This document shows, in pieces, positions 23,500-33,970 of a DNA stretch of 64,000 bases. Location: the NCBI GenBank assembly GCA_964017065.1, contig OZ024790.1:2536631-2600630 (forward strand). Reading direction: 5' to 3'. Source of the stretch: Haliclona indistincta. Lineage: Eukaryota > Porifera > Demospongiae > Haplosclerida > Chalinidae. A program made the translations under genes and the position numbers. The notes beneath the pieces were generated by a model. That model made no database searches. It had not been told where the DNA came from and was given only the letters and a program-made list of their open reading frames with translations. Every line of letters begins with the position of its first letter. Position 1 is the stretch's first letter.

Positions 23500-25784
23500 G
23501 TGAACGATTACAAAGTGATCTCATCAGTGATGACTTACCATCAGAACCTAAACCACGGAAGGAGCAAGAACCAGAGAACCAACAAGACCAGTCCTGTGCT
23601 GAGTTTGTGAGCAGTCTACGACAGGTGTATAGAACAGCTGAGCCTCCAACCTGGGACCCTCTCCCTCAGTGCCAGCATGTCAAACTAGCCATGATAAAGG
23701 AGAAAGGAAAGAGATATGACAGTGATAAGACGATTCCTGAGAGCAGAGTAGAGGGAGATATAGACAAAGTGTTGACAATAAAGGTACCTGTAGATTCCGA
23801 TAGAATCTTTGATACTGGTACATTTGACGATGAGCGTCAGGTGATTCTAGTTGAAGGAGTGGGAGGAATGGGAAAAACAAGTATTACCTACCAATATGCC
23901 AAGAAATGGACTGAATTAAAGTTAAGCGCATTTGATGCTGTGGCTCTTGTTCGTCTACGAGACTTGAATGAACACGATGTACGTGAAGTTGATCGTATCT
24001 TGCCTCACCTTTTCTTCCTAGCTAGTGGTACCAGTATATCAAAAGAGATGGCTCGACTTATCGTAGACAAGCAAAAGGTTCTTCTCATCTTGGACGGCTG
24101 GGATGAGTCTCCAGCAAGCATTCGTAAGCCGTCATTCATCAAAGATCTGCTTCGGTCAGTTTCTCCTCAGACTAGAATTCTGATAACCTCTCGACCTGAC
24201 TTCTCATTAGAACTTCATGGTCTAGCTAACCGGGTAGAGATTCTTGGTTTCACTAAAGGTGTTATTCACAATTACTTTGAGAATGCGTTAAAGTCACACC
24301 TGCCCAATAGTGAAGTGAAATCAGCTTGTGATAAGCTGAGAAGTCATTTCCATCGCTACCCAGTTATCGAAAGCTGTTGCTATGTGCCTCTGAATGCTGC
24401 CATTCTAGCATACATATACCTCAATCGTGGCCAGACCTTACCCATCACTCGATGTGAGCTGTTTCAAGAAGTCGTTCTATGCTGCATAGTCTGTGAGCTA
24501 AAAACTCGCCAACCCGATAGAGTTCTTGAAGATTTTTCATCATTTGAGGACCTCCCTGCTGATCTCAAGAAGCAGTTACACAAGCTCAGTGAAGTAGCAT
24601 TCAATGGAGTGATGCAGAACAAGATTGTTTTTACACAGAAGGAACTCACATCACTCTCTACATTAGGTCTGCTTCATAGTGTCCAGGGGTTTGGCTCAAT
24701 TGGTAGAAAATTAGTCACTTGCAACTTTATCCATCTAGCCGTCCAAGAGCTCCTTGCTGCCTACTATATCTCCCAACTAGAACCAGCTGAGCATTCTAAA
24801 CAATTTGAAACTCTCTTGAATGACAATCTCAAGTTTCCTGTACTCCAGTTTTACTCTGGTCTGACCAGGCTCACCAATGAGAGTGTTCAAAATGTCATCA
24901 CTAGATTTAACTTTGATCAGTATAAAGGGGATTCTGACCATTGTCTTTTAGCATTTCTGAACTGCATCTTTGAAGCACAAATACACAATCAATCGTTTTA
25001 TGAACAATTGGTTCATACTCTAAAATCTAGAGTTTCTTTGTCTTTTGTTTCTTTGAGTCCAATGGATTGTCTGTCAGTGCACTACTTTTTATCCTCTATC
25101 AGAACCTTGGCGAAGGGAAAAATATACTTGGATATTTTTCGCTGCAGTATAGACGACCAGTGTTTGGGTATGCTACTAGGAATATCTACTGAGCATGCTG
25201 AGACATCCTCTACATCAGGTGTTTTAGAGTCTGTAGAAACCCTAGAAGTGCAGTACAATAAATACACAGACACTGGGATTGCTTACATTACCAGAGCTCT
25301 TATCTCCAACAACACTTTAAAAACACTGTGGGTTGGTACGGACAGTGTGACTGACATGGGACTGGTGCCACTGTTGGAAGCACTACCAAGACTACATTCA
25401 CTGAAGGAGTTAGAATTGCAATGGACATTGTCACATCCTGACGAATCATTGAAGATGATCGGAGAGTGTGTAGGGAGAAGTAAATTGGAACAATTAAGAT
25501 TATTCCTCTTTCCTCCTTCATTGCAGTCAGAAGAGGCAGTAACAGAGTGGGTCCAGAGTATTGTGGTTGGAGGGAACAGTCTCATACATTCTCTTAATTC
25601 TTGTCGAGTTACTGTGCTTACTATACTCGTAATTCATCGAAAGATTTCATTTCCTGTCGATAGAAATGATGTTAAAGCTCAATTAGATTCATCACTCCAA
25701 AAATCAGTCGCTTTTTCTAACTCAGAAAGAAGAAAAAACTTAGTTTTTACAAATGATTTACGTTTTAATGTTTATGTTCCTTAA
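23500..25784 (+). CDS. NLR-3 NACHT-LRR exon (intact)
   Basis: Open from the phase-1 acceptor to TAA. It has Walker A GVGGMGKTSI, Walker B VLLILDGWDES, RILITSRP, FIHLAVQELLAAYY and C-terminal LRRs. Compared with NLR-1 most changes fall in the LRR half, for example VETLEVQYNKYTDTG and KELELQWTLSHP. The FNFDQ loop carries an extra SDH (YKGDSDHCLL). Threonine replaces alanine after the P-loop lysine region (SITYQYAKKWTELK), so even the NACHT is slightly divergent here. A cytosolic receptor is predicted, with the CARD-like exon at 19939 as its N-terminus; that join is inferred from phase and order. Confidence 0.85.
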
Positions 25785-26310
25785 TATTTGAATTGTATAC
25801 ATACTTTTTGTTACTGAAATTTTTATTTACAATATTGAAGGAGAGCTCACTGAATCGTACGATAATACATATTCTTTCTCTCTGCATGCTCCGAGTGTTA
25901 AAAACAAGATGTGTTATTAATAATAATGGAGCATGTAAAAAGCAGACTCTTGATTACTTCCATATTGCATCATAATTTACAATAATTATTATTTAATTTT
26001 AGGGAAATCAAGACAGTAATTACAAAGAATTCAGTATAGAGCTACAATGTAGGTTCAATCATATGTCACTAGTTAGTTCAAGCGGCACTGCCGGACGTGT
26101 GCTGCTAGCTACTGATCCAGGAACTCTTCCATGAACTGGTTCACCTGATCAGGATCGTCCATCTGGACAAAATGGTTGGCATCAGGAATATGCCTGCAGT
26201 GAGAGAATGACACCATTAATATCAGTAACCATCACACATCACACAATAAACTAGCATCTATCAATAATTATTTGAAAACACAAATTTGTCATTTATTTGT
26301 AACAAACTAA

Positions 26311-26700
26311 GTATATGTTATACCATGCCTACCCGTGGTGCATCTAGAATACACGAAGCATGCAATAACTATTAATCCCGAGGGCGTAGCCTGAGGGATT
26401 AATGGTTATTGCTGAGTGTATTCATGATACACCATAGGTAGGCATGGTATAACTGACTTGTACCATGGCAACCACAAGCCCACTGATGTCTGTAGGTTTC
26501 TATAGGATAAATAAGGGCGACTTGCACACTCTTTATAGTTTATTGGTGAGGTTGACTCACAACTCTCACCCCTTCTCTCTGGAAGGTATATCATTTCGAT
26601 GGTCTTTTTTTGTCCCGTGGGAGTCATGTGACTCCACAGGATTTCCTGTGGTATAAATGGAATACACCACGGGCGGCGCCTTTGAAGCCATGGTACAAAA
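26311..26700. mobile_element. composite inverted-repeat insert
   Basis: Two neighbouring fold-backs. 26317-26453 is bounded by perfect 17-base arms GTTATACCATGCCTACC and GGTAGGCATGGTATAAC. 26458-26698 is bounded by TTGTACCATGGC and GCCATGGTACAA. Hydrolase copy H4 reads straight across the site (AAACTAAAATAATTGAATGC), so the whole 390 bases are inserted. Shared pieces (CCGTGGTG and its complement) suggest the two are parts of one rearranged MITE. Confidence 0.6.
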
Positions 26701-26735
26701 TAATTTAATGCTGACAAGACGAAGAGCAATTAGAA

Positions 26736-26831
26736 CTCCCGAACATGCACCCACTTGCATGCACCATAACACCACAATTGGTTACGGCCTGCTGTGCACG
26801 CCACAAACACTTATTATGTCACATGACACAC
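26736..26831 (-). repeat. B2 terminal repeat of the retrotransposon
   Basis: Ninety-six bases from CTCCCGAACATGCACC to CATGACACAC, repeated at 27795-27890. It forms the outer end of the element. Confidence 0.9.
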
Positions 26832-27635
26832 ATGTAAAGTACAAAACTGAACTGAACTGAACTCAAAATCGACTTGATAATAAATAATACTATTGTGGTA
26901 TGCCTGTGGCTACCTTACAAACACAAGCTCGATGCAAAGCATTAGCTGAACAGTTCGCGAACTCAACTATAATATTGTGAACCATGCCTGTACGGTTGTG
27001 AATAGTTCACCAACCATCTCGAAGATGCACAATGCTCAACTTTTAGATCACTAACAATCCTTAGCCACCTTGAGCTCCACCATATCTTTGTTTGCACGTA
27101 CGTACGTACACACACACACATACACGCCACCCAAGTAATACACTCCAACAAAATTGAGCTGAGACCAAACAAAAAAGGATAATACTTCGTATTCATGGGT
27201 GATGCTGGTCTAACATCACCCAAGGGAAAAAACCCAGAGATAAAACCTCTTTAGAGGAGAAAATGCTCTGGTAAAAACCCAAAGGAAATATAAACAGCTC
27301 AAACTACTGATATTATTGCATTCACAATGGTGCTTCATTATAACAAACGCTAGCGAAGACTTATTTAGACAAGCTTAATAAGATCGTTGTCAACCTCAAG
27401 CACTTTGCCAACACTATAAATAGTATAGTGCTGGCCTGAAAAATTGTTTAGCTGCACCACAGCGAACACAATACCTACAATACAATACAATAGTACAGAG
27501 TCCATAGACTTGTCAGCTAGAGCCTGCTTCTGCCTTGATCACCTCATCTGTTGGTTGGTAACTGAGAGGAAAATACTCAAGAAAGATATCAAATGCATAT
27601 CAGAACCCTCTTGCACACTAGGGTGGGAGGGCGGG
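26832..27635. other. retrotransposon spacer between B2 and A2
   Basis: No conserved ORF. It contains ACTGA repeats (about 26851) and a short hairpin around 27192-27220 (GGGTGATG..CATCACCC). It lies inside the element. Confidence 0.5.
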
Positions 27636-27794
27636 ACAAACTGAGTGGCTGCACGTTGCCTAGGAATGATTAACTATCATACCTGTACACCTTATATACC
27701 AACACCCACGCATGCACCATGCATGCAATTATCCCACAATATTCGGGAGCATATTTCCTGTCTAATTCCTGTGTCAACCGACAGGAAAGTACAT
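27636..27794 (-). repeat. A2 repeat of the retrotransposon
   Basis: A 159-base repeat matching A1 at 32373-32531, from ACAAACTGAGTGGCTG to GGAAAGTACAT. It directly abuts B1. Confidence 0.9.
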
Positions 27795-27890
27795 CTCCCG
27801 AACATGCACCCACTTGCATGCACCATAACACCACAATTGGTTACGGCCTGCTGTGCACGCCACAAACACTTATTATGTCACATGACACAC
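27795..27890 (-). repeat. B1 repeat of the retrotransposon
   Basis: Ninety-six-base match to B2. Its junction with A2 at 27794/27795 equals the fusion of the two outer ends of the element. Confidence 0.9.
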
Positions 27891-27965
27891 TAGGATTACA
27901 AAGAGAGGGTACATGTATGCAGCATCTGTAGCTCTCATTCACACTTTGATCCTGTGATAACACAG

Positions 27966-28997
27966 TTAGAGCTCCAAGCTCTCTGATACTGACATTAAAG
28001 CTGCCATCGAGTCCTTTACATAACCGTCCTTTGCGGTTTCTGACCGCCAACGCCCATGCCTCTTAAAAAGTCTGTCAGGAATACCAGCATTAGCAGCTGC
28101 TGTGGCCCCTCCTGACCGAAGACTATGCAGCCCAAACTGCTTCGCATCAAAACCTAAAGCGGTCAGTTTAGCCAAAAACACCTCCCTCATACGTGTGTAG
28201 CTTAGTGAACCATTACGGCGTAGCCGTTCACCATTCTTGGTACGGACAATACCACGGAAAAGCTTTGATGACGAGGCTGTTGATATCTCAGCCATGAGCA
28301 TGTATCGCTCCATCATGGCTACAGGGCAAGTGCTCTTGCGGGTCCTGGCTACGATTACTGAGTCGCCTTGACGGTACTGGTCAGTTTTGCTTGATCTAAT
28401 GTGCACTGACATGTGTTCCTCTGTGAACTGAACATCGCAACAACGTAAGCCAGCTAGCTCATCATAGCGTAGGAAAGCGGCAAATGACAACAATGCACCT
28501 GCTGTTAATCGAACATCTGTCAGTGTGGGCGAATCACTAAGGCTATCAACCAGGGTGGAAAGCATTTCAGCAGTAACTGGCTCCTTTTTAACCTTGGGCT
28601 TGGCTAATTTGCGTTGCAATCCAGCAAGGGTAGCACGTACAAATGCTGACGTGCTTATTGTTGGCTGACCAGCAAGCTGGTGAGCCCAACTGACAGAATT
28701 TACAGCCTCCTCGACAGCTGATCTAGACTTGGTGGACTCAGCCACGTACTGTAAATAAAGGGCAAAATGCACCTCATCTACCGGAAAAGTTTTGACCTCC
28801 TTCTTCTGTCCAGCCCATGTTCTCCATTTCGTAAATGCCCTCACATATTTGGTTGTTGTACTATCGGCCCTGCCGTGCAGAATAGTATCTGGTAAACAGG
28901 TCGCCAGCCGCTTGAGGTCAGGATCCTGTAATCCTTCCATAGTCCGCCACACACCCCCAGACAGGACATCTGTAACAAAGTATAATGGTTTTAACAT
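27966..28997 (-). CDS. tyrosine recombinase of the DIRS/Ngaro element
   Basis: 343 residues, intact. An N-terminal SAM-like core-binding part (TTTKYVRAFTKWRTWAG, FALYLQYVAES) is followed by the catalytic domain. All four classes of active-site residue are visible: Arg in FLRYDELAGL, His-x-x-Arg in LHSLRSGG, His in KRHGRW and the nucleophile Tyr in DGYVKD. The family integrates a circular DNA copy by site-specific recombination without target duplication, which agrees with the empty-site comparison. It lies 398 bases downstream of the RT ORF. Confidence 0.93.
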   Translation of the reverse strand: MLKPLYFVTDVLSGGVWRTMEGLQDPDLKRLATCLPDTILHGRADSTTTKYVRAFTKWRTWAGQKKEVKTFPVDEVHFALYLQYVAESTKSRSAVEEAVNSVSWAHQLAGQPTISTSAFVRATLAGLQRKLAKPKVKKEPVTAEMLSTLVDSLSDSPTLTDVRLTAGALLSFAAFLRYDELAGLRCCDVQFTEEHMSVHIRSSKTDQYRQGDSVIVARTRKSTCPVAMMERYMLMAEISTASSSKLFRGIVRTKNGERLRRNGSLSYTRMREVFLAKLTALGFDAKQFGLHSLRSGGATAAANAGIPDRLFKRHGRWRSETAKDGYVKDSMAALMSVSESLEL

Positions 28998-29167
28998 GGA
29001 ATTGGTTTTGAGACCAGCCGAAGACTATCCAGACAAATTCTATTTTAGTAAACACATGTAAACAGCTGAAGCTATCTCACTGGATATCTCACAACAACAT
29101 AGCATCAGAGCTGAACCATGTACTCCACTTGGTGCCATATAGACCAATAGGCAGTACATGTAAGTGA

Positions 29168-29348
29168 CCCAACTGGGCAGCATGTGTACTATACCATACC
29201 CAACTGGGCAGCATGTGCACTATTATATATAAATATATAATATATACCATACCCAACTGGGCCGCACATGTGTATTAACCCAACTGGGCGAACATATGTA
29301 CCAAAACATACCCAACTGGGCACATGTGTGCATATAGCCCAACTGGGC
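29168..29348. repeat. six copies of CCCAACTGGGC
   Basis: Exact 11-mers start at 29168, 29199, 29252, 29279, 29311 and 29338, spaced 27 to 53 bases, often with ATACCATA before and CATGTG after. Arms CCCA and TGGG are self-complementary around AC. The repeats lie between the RT-RNase H and recombinase ORFs, so they may be control sites of the element. Confidence 0.85.
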
Positions 29349-29395
29349 AACACACTTTCTAGCTCCACTGAGCAATTTAAAGTGCCTCTGCACCT

Positions 29396-31567
29396 TTACA
29401 CACATGACATTGAGAAATCACAGCACAGTGCTAATACTTTAGTGTTTGGGACTTTATTGTCAAATAATACGGCACCAGAACGTCCGGGAACAAACAAGCC
29501 CTCTACTAAAGGCAATTCCATTACTTGCATTACATACTCTTTAAATCGTTCACCACATGGACATAGAATGGGCCAGAATGGAGCAGATGGCCAGTAAGGA
29601 ACAATTAGAGTACCTTGGGCAGCACATGCCTGTGCATGCCGGATGACTCGGGGAATCAGGACAATTGGTGGACACCACCAGTTATTTTCACCCTGCCAGT
29701 TAACTGTAAAGGCATCTACAGCTTCTGATCCCGGGTTCCAACAGCAACTATTGAATCGAGGTAACTGTGTATTATCACAGCTAGCAAATCTATCCACAGT
29801 ATATGGACCCCACAATGCATCTAATTGGGCAAAAATCCATGGATTCAGCATCCAATCGTCTAAATCAACAATTCGGCTGAGATAATCAGCTTGTTCATTC
29901 AGCTCTCTAGGAACCCATTCAGGTTGCAGGTGAACGTGAGAGTTAATTGATAGGGCAAAAATTTTTAGTGCGATCTCTTGAAGGTGCGGTTGGCGACTGC
30001 CTACTTGCAAAATGCGAACTACATTCTGGTTGTCTGAAAACCATCGAATGCACAAGTTAGCCAATTTCTTTTGAAGTGACTGTAGCACTCGCCAGACTGC
30101 AGTTAATTCACGCCACGTAGAGCTCTGTCTACTTTCGCTGAGAGTCCATTGACCATAGGCTACATAGTGACCATGCTCCACTACATACCCTCCATAGCCA
30201 GTATCACTGGCATCTGAATATACTACTCTTACTGCTGATGGAGAGTGCCATATTGGCTGGGTTTTATATTCAGCAAGGTTAGCCGACCAAAAATCAAGTT
30301 CGCCTCTTGCTTCTTCTGATAGTGTGAGCATACCACACCACATTTGTCTAGATTCAAGCAAAGCATATAAACTACGAGTCATAAAACGACTTACTGGACC
30401 AACAGCAAGGCCCATCGATATTATTCTACCTACAATACTAGCAAGACTCTTGGCTGATAGCTTGGGCTTTTGCGCTGCTTGTCTAAGTGTGTCTAGTAAC
30501 TGTACTATTTTTTCCTGTGGAACTTCTATTTGACCCTGTGCTAAATCGAGCACAAAACCTAACCATTGCAGACGCTGTGTTGGCTCCCAGACTGACTTCT
30601 CACAATTTGCTCGGAAGCCAGCTTGCTCTAGAGTAGAATGCACTATCTCGCTGGCTTTTATTGCATTTGCTTCACCTGCAGCAGCAGCTAAACCATCATT
30701 GAGATACACCACAATTCTAATGCCTTGTTCTCGCCAATACCTGACTAGAGGACGAAGGAGTTTCGTAAACATGTAACAAGCAGTAGATAAACCAAATGGC
30801 AAAACGGTGAACACATAATAAGCACCCTGCCACGAGAAACCAAGGTACTTCTGGTGTATCGTGGCAATATCAACATGATGATAACCAGACTTTAAGTCAA
30901 ATGAAAACATAAAACCACCTTTCTCAAATAACAACATTGCAACTCTTATATCTTCATACTTAAATTTTTGCTTCCACAAAAATCTATTCAGATGACGTAA
31001 GTTGATCACCAAACGCTTTTTACTACCACTACTTTCCACCACTGACAACGGACTACAAACACAAGGTACCTCCAGTACCTGTCTTACACACCTGTTCCTG
31101 ATCAGGTCTGACAGACTCTGCTGAACAAAGTCAGCGTTAACAATTGCTGATTGTTGGTTACATTGAATGTTAGGGGTTGGCTCACTTTTCAATGGGAGCA
31201 CATAGCCTGATTCAATTGTACTCAAAACTGAGCTTGGGGCACTTAACACCTCTCTCCAGAATTGAATTTTTTCTTTCAGTCTACCTTGCACAGACATATC
31301 ACCACATACTGGGCTTACACCCTCAACTTCCCATGCTCGTCTATCTACATGAGGCTCAATGACATCATCTAGTTCATCAACAACACACATGGACAGTGGA
31401 CTCACTAGCAATATTACCCGTATTACTTGAACTAGACAAACACATAACACTATTAGAAGGATACCACTTCTTGATGCTGACTTGGCCTTCTCTCTTGGAG
31501 CAAAAGCTCTGTATATGGCCCATCTCTCCACAGCAAAAACAGGGCCCCAACGGGCGAGCTTTGGCAA
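29396..31567 (-). CDS. reverse transcriptase-RNase H of the DIRS/Ngaro element
   Basis: 723 residues, open throughout. RT motifs: RLVINLRHLNRFL, FSFDLKSGYHHVDI (first catalytic Asp), VLPFGLSTACYMFTKLLRPL, and VVYLNDGLAA where the family has YLDDG. RNase H motifs: VVYSDASDTGYGGYV, STWRELTAVW, IRWFSDNQNVV and ELNEQADYLSR. A C-terminal region (DRFASCDNTQLPRFNS) is characteristic of DIRS-like polyproteins. The N-terminal about 60 codons overlap gag in another frame, so expression probably needs frameshifting or an internal start. The Asp-to-Asn change in the metal-binding motif would be expected to cripple polymerisation. Confidence 0.92.
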   Translation of the reverse strand: MPKLARWGPVFAVERWAIYRAFAPREKAKSASRSGILLIVLCVCLVQVIRVILLVSPLSMCVVDELDDVIEPHVDRRAWEVEGVSPVCGDMSVQGRLKEKIQFWREVLSAPSSVLSTIESGYVLPLKSEPTPNIQCNQQSAIVNADFVQQSLSDLIRNRCVRQVLEVPCVCSPLSVVESSGSKKRLVINLRHLNRFLWKQKFKYEDIRVAMLLFEKGGFMFSFDLKSGYHHVDIATIHQKYLGFSWQGAYYVFTVLPFGLSTACYMFTKLLRPLVRYWREQGIRIVVYLNDGLAAAAGEANAIKASEIVHSTLEQAGFRANCEKSVWEPTQRLQWLGFVLDLAQGQIEVPQEKIVQLLDTLRQAAQKPKLSAKSLASIVGRIISMGLAVGPVSRFMTRSLYALLESRQMWCGMLTLSEEARGELDFWSANLAEYKTQPIWHSPSAVRVVYSDASDTGYGGYVVEHGHYVAYGQWTLSESRQSSTWRELTAVWRVLQSLQKKLANLCIRWFSDNQNVVRILQVGSRQPHLQEIALKIFALSINSHVHLQPEWVPRELNEQADYLSRIVDLDDWMLNPWIFAQLDALWGPYTVDRFASCDNTQLPRFNSCCWNPGSEAVDAFTVNWQGENNWWCPPIVLIPRVIRHAQACAAQGTLIVPYWPSAPFWPILCPCGERFKEYVMQVMELPLVEGLFVPGRSGAVLFDNKVPNTKVLALCCDFSMSCV

Positions 31568-32315
31568 CCGCCGGGATCAAACCAGGACGTCTGGGTACCT
31601 GGGCTGCAGAATGTGGACTGGGAGTGGCTGACGAGCTGGAGCGCTTAGCAGGAACGGTAACTCTGCTCGACGCTGCTCTCTTGCGCTTGGCTGCCTTTTT
31701 CTCAGCCGCTTTCTCCGCCTTTTCGATCTTCTTCTCATCATCCGAACCATCGGCCAGCTCGTCAGCCGTGTATTCTGCAACTACTCCCCATCCAAACTCT
31801 GACCGATCGGCTAACTTTATTAATTTTTGCCTCTCGGCGAGCTTCTTCAAACCTTGCTCGAGAGCGGCTTTGGCTTCTGTGACGGCTTTTGACGGACGAC
31901 TCTCACCCTCCAGCTCCCCCAGCGCGTCGTTGACAGAATCTTCCACCTCCGAATTGAATTTCGCTTGGGCCTCGTTGCCCTTTTTCTTGAACACGTACGG
32001 CTTCTCCGCTGCTTTAGAGCGCTTCACAGCTTTGGCTGCCGCCTCTTCTTGACTCTGGCAGACTTGTGCCTTGAAATCCGCCAGCTTGTCGTCCAGGCTA
32101 GACTGCGTGGACTGTATGGCCTCCATCAACTTGGAGAATTGCTCATTGGTGATGGGGACGAGGCCTCCAGCGGAGATAGAGCTACCTGCAGCGATACCTC
32201 CAGAGCTACCCGCACCTCCAGCGGAGACAGAGATTGTGCCGGTAGACGAACCACTAGCTGAAGATGTCTTACTAGTAACAGTAGCAGTGGTCGCTGTAGA
32301 GCCAGACGAAGACAT
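31377..32315 (-). CDS. gag-like protein with CCHC zinc knuckle
   Basis: 312 residues. A Ser/Gly/Thr-rich start, then an acidic and Lys/Ala-rich region predicted largely helical (KKIEKAEKAAEKKAAKRKRA), then one zinc knuckle CFCCGEMGHIQSFC (CX2CX4HX4C) near the C-terminus. Such proteins package retroelement RNA. The ORF starts 58 bases inside the A1 repeat boundary and overlaps the RT ORF by 191 bases. Confidence 0.88.
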   Translation of the reverse strand: MSSSGSTATTATVTSKTSSASGSSTGTISVSAGGAGSSGGIAAGSSISAGGLVPITNEQFSKLMEAIQSTQSSLDDKLADFKAQVCQSQEEAAAKAVKRSKAAEKPYVFKKKGNEAQAKFNSEVEDSVNDALGELEGESRPSKAVTEAKAALEQGLKKLAERQKLIKLADRSEFGWGVVAEYTADELADGSDDEKKIEKAEKAAEKKAAKRKRAASSRVTVPAKRSSSSATPSPHSAAQVPRRPGLIPAVAKARPLGPCFCCGEMGHIQSFCSKREGQVSIKKWYPSNSVMCLSSSSNTGNIASESTVHVCC

Positions 32316-32372
32316 ACTGCTAGATCACTGATGAAAGATGAAAAATGGAAATTGGAAAATCCGACAGCAAAA

Positions 32373-32531
32373 ACAAACTGAGTGGCTGCACGTTGCCTAG
32401 GAATGATTAACTATCATACCTGTACACCTTATATACCAACACCCACGCATGCACCATGCATGCAATTATCCCACAATATTCGGGAGCATATTTCCTGTCT
32501 AATTCCTGTGTCAACCGACAGGAAAGTACAT
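32373..32531 (-). repeat. A1 terminal repeat of the retrotransposon
   Basis: The 159-base 5' end of the element on the minus strand, matching A2. It probably holds the element's promoter. Host sequence ATATTTTGTTCC resumes at 32532. Confidence 0.9.
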
Positions 32532-33297
32532 ATATTTTGTTCCTACGGGCAAATCAAGCCTGCTCCATCGTACCGATTGTCCAAGAAAGTTACATTGTCT
32601 TGTGGACTAAACCGAACTTACCCCATTTTACCAAATATGGATATTAATTTTTCCCAAGCTCACCACACCCACAAAATGGCACTCATCAATTTGGGCATAC
32701 AAGGAGGAAATGTAATTGATTTTGCATCAAGGTCTGGGTCTGTAAATTACAGAAACACGATATTTTACATTTTCTGTATAGCTCCTACCAACAAGAGCGG
32801 ACATTCCTAGCTAGTTCCTAGAGCACCAAAACCACTCTCAGTCCAATACCGCCCGCCCACCCACCGCTCTCTGTGATTTCAGAGTATAGACACAAGAAGT
32901 GCTATTGAAAGATGGCTACAACGAGCAATAGCTAGGACACTGTAAATTGTACTGTACATAGGACAGCAATGAAAATTCTTTGTTCACTGAAGGGTTCATA
33001 TGGACTTCGATCTCATTGATGCACACTATGTGTGTAGGAGCAATTTTTTCTGACAAAAATACAGAACTAAGCAAATAAAATTATAAGCTTGTTAAAAATT
33101 TGTACCATAGTGTTGTACCTGATAGTGATCTTGGAACACACTGACTCATCGTGCTTGTCAGCCATAGCACCATCAAGAGCAACATCTTTATCACCCTAAT
33201 AGAGAAAAGAGAGAAAGATTACTTCAAAAGATGTGTACATGTAGAACGAATGAGTCAGCAGCCTAAGCAGGAACTTAGAAACCTACAACTTCTAATA

Positions 33298-33505
33298 CCC
33301 GTATAGCGGGTAATTTTGGTCGGAGGAAACATTGACGAATTTGGCGAATCGTCAAGCATTCGCAAAATATAATTCGCCAAAATCTGCTTTTTCTATTGAA
33401 GTAATACGTGAGCCAGGCACTTGACGCCCAAAATTAAATTCGCCAAAACGCAAAATCAGGGTCATTCACCAAAATTTTGACCCTCCAAAATTACCTGGTA
33501 TACGG
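33298..33505. mobile_element. 208-bp TA-flanked MITE in hydrolase H3
   Basis: Left CCCGTATAGCGGGTAATTTT and right CCAAAATTACCTGGTATACGG are near-perfect inverted ends, flanked by TA. H1 and H5 read across the empty site (CTTCTAATAGTGCAATGG). The same insert is at 43569-43790 in H4. Confidence 0.8.
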
Positions 33506-33830
33506 TAGTGCAATGGTAATAATAAGAACTGCTAGACATAAAATCATGACGCGCAGTATTAGACTTGAGACCATAAATTAATGTTTGACAACATATCGTA
33601 TTTCCTGTCAAAACTGCATTTCACCAAACCCCTAGAATACGACTGTAATTTGTACTGACCCAAATCAACAGTGTTGGAACATTGATGGGATCTGAATTAG
33701 GAGGTTTCTCAGGATAACGCATCATAGCACGATAGTAGTTGATGGGAGGAGTGAATGCACCGGGTTGAGAGAATACGTACTTATAGGCCTCAATAACGTC
33801 ATCACGAATAGGGATATTAGACTTGGAACC

Positions 33831-33970
<140 letters not shown>

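Larger units (their letters stand above)
26736..32531 (-). mobile_element. complete DIRS/Ngaro-type tyrosine-recombinase retrotransposon, 5,796 bp
   Basis: On the minus strand: A1 repeat, gag-like ORF, RT-RNase H ORF, tyrosine recombinase ORF, then B1-A2, a spacer and B2. A1 and A2 are 159 bp, B1 and B2 are 96 bp, and the members of each pair read as essentially identical. B1 and A2 touch each other, which recreates the junction of a circle made from the two element ends. The host reads ATTAGAA at the left and ATATTTTG at the right, and copy H1 has ATTAGAAATATTTTG, so there is no target duplication. Absence of duplication and split direct repeats are hallmarks of recombinase-integrated elements (Ngaro/PAT group of DIRS-like). 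It is inserted in the last intron of H3. Confidence 0.93.

Noticed and set aside
26966..27223. Host gene in the A2-B2 spacer of the retrotransposon
   Set aside because: Short frames only, no motif, and the interval is internal to the element.
29166..29348. CRISPR-like array
   Set aside because: Repeats are only 11 bases, spacing is irregular, and the array lies inside a eukaryotic retrotransposon.
31396..32052. 218-codon plus-strand frame opposite gag
   Set aside because: Shadow of the gag ORF on the other strand; no motif, and the retrotransposon context explains the minus frame.
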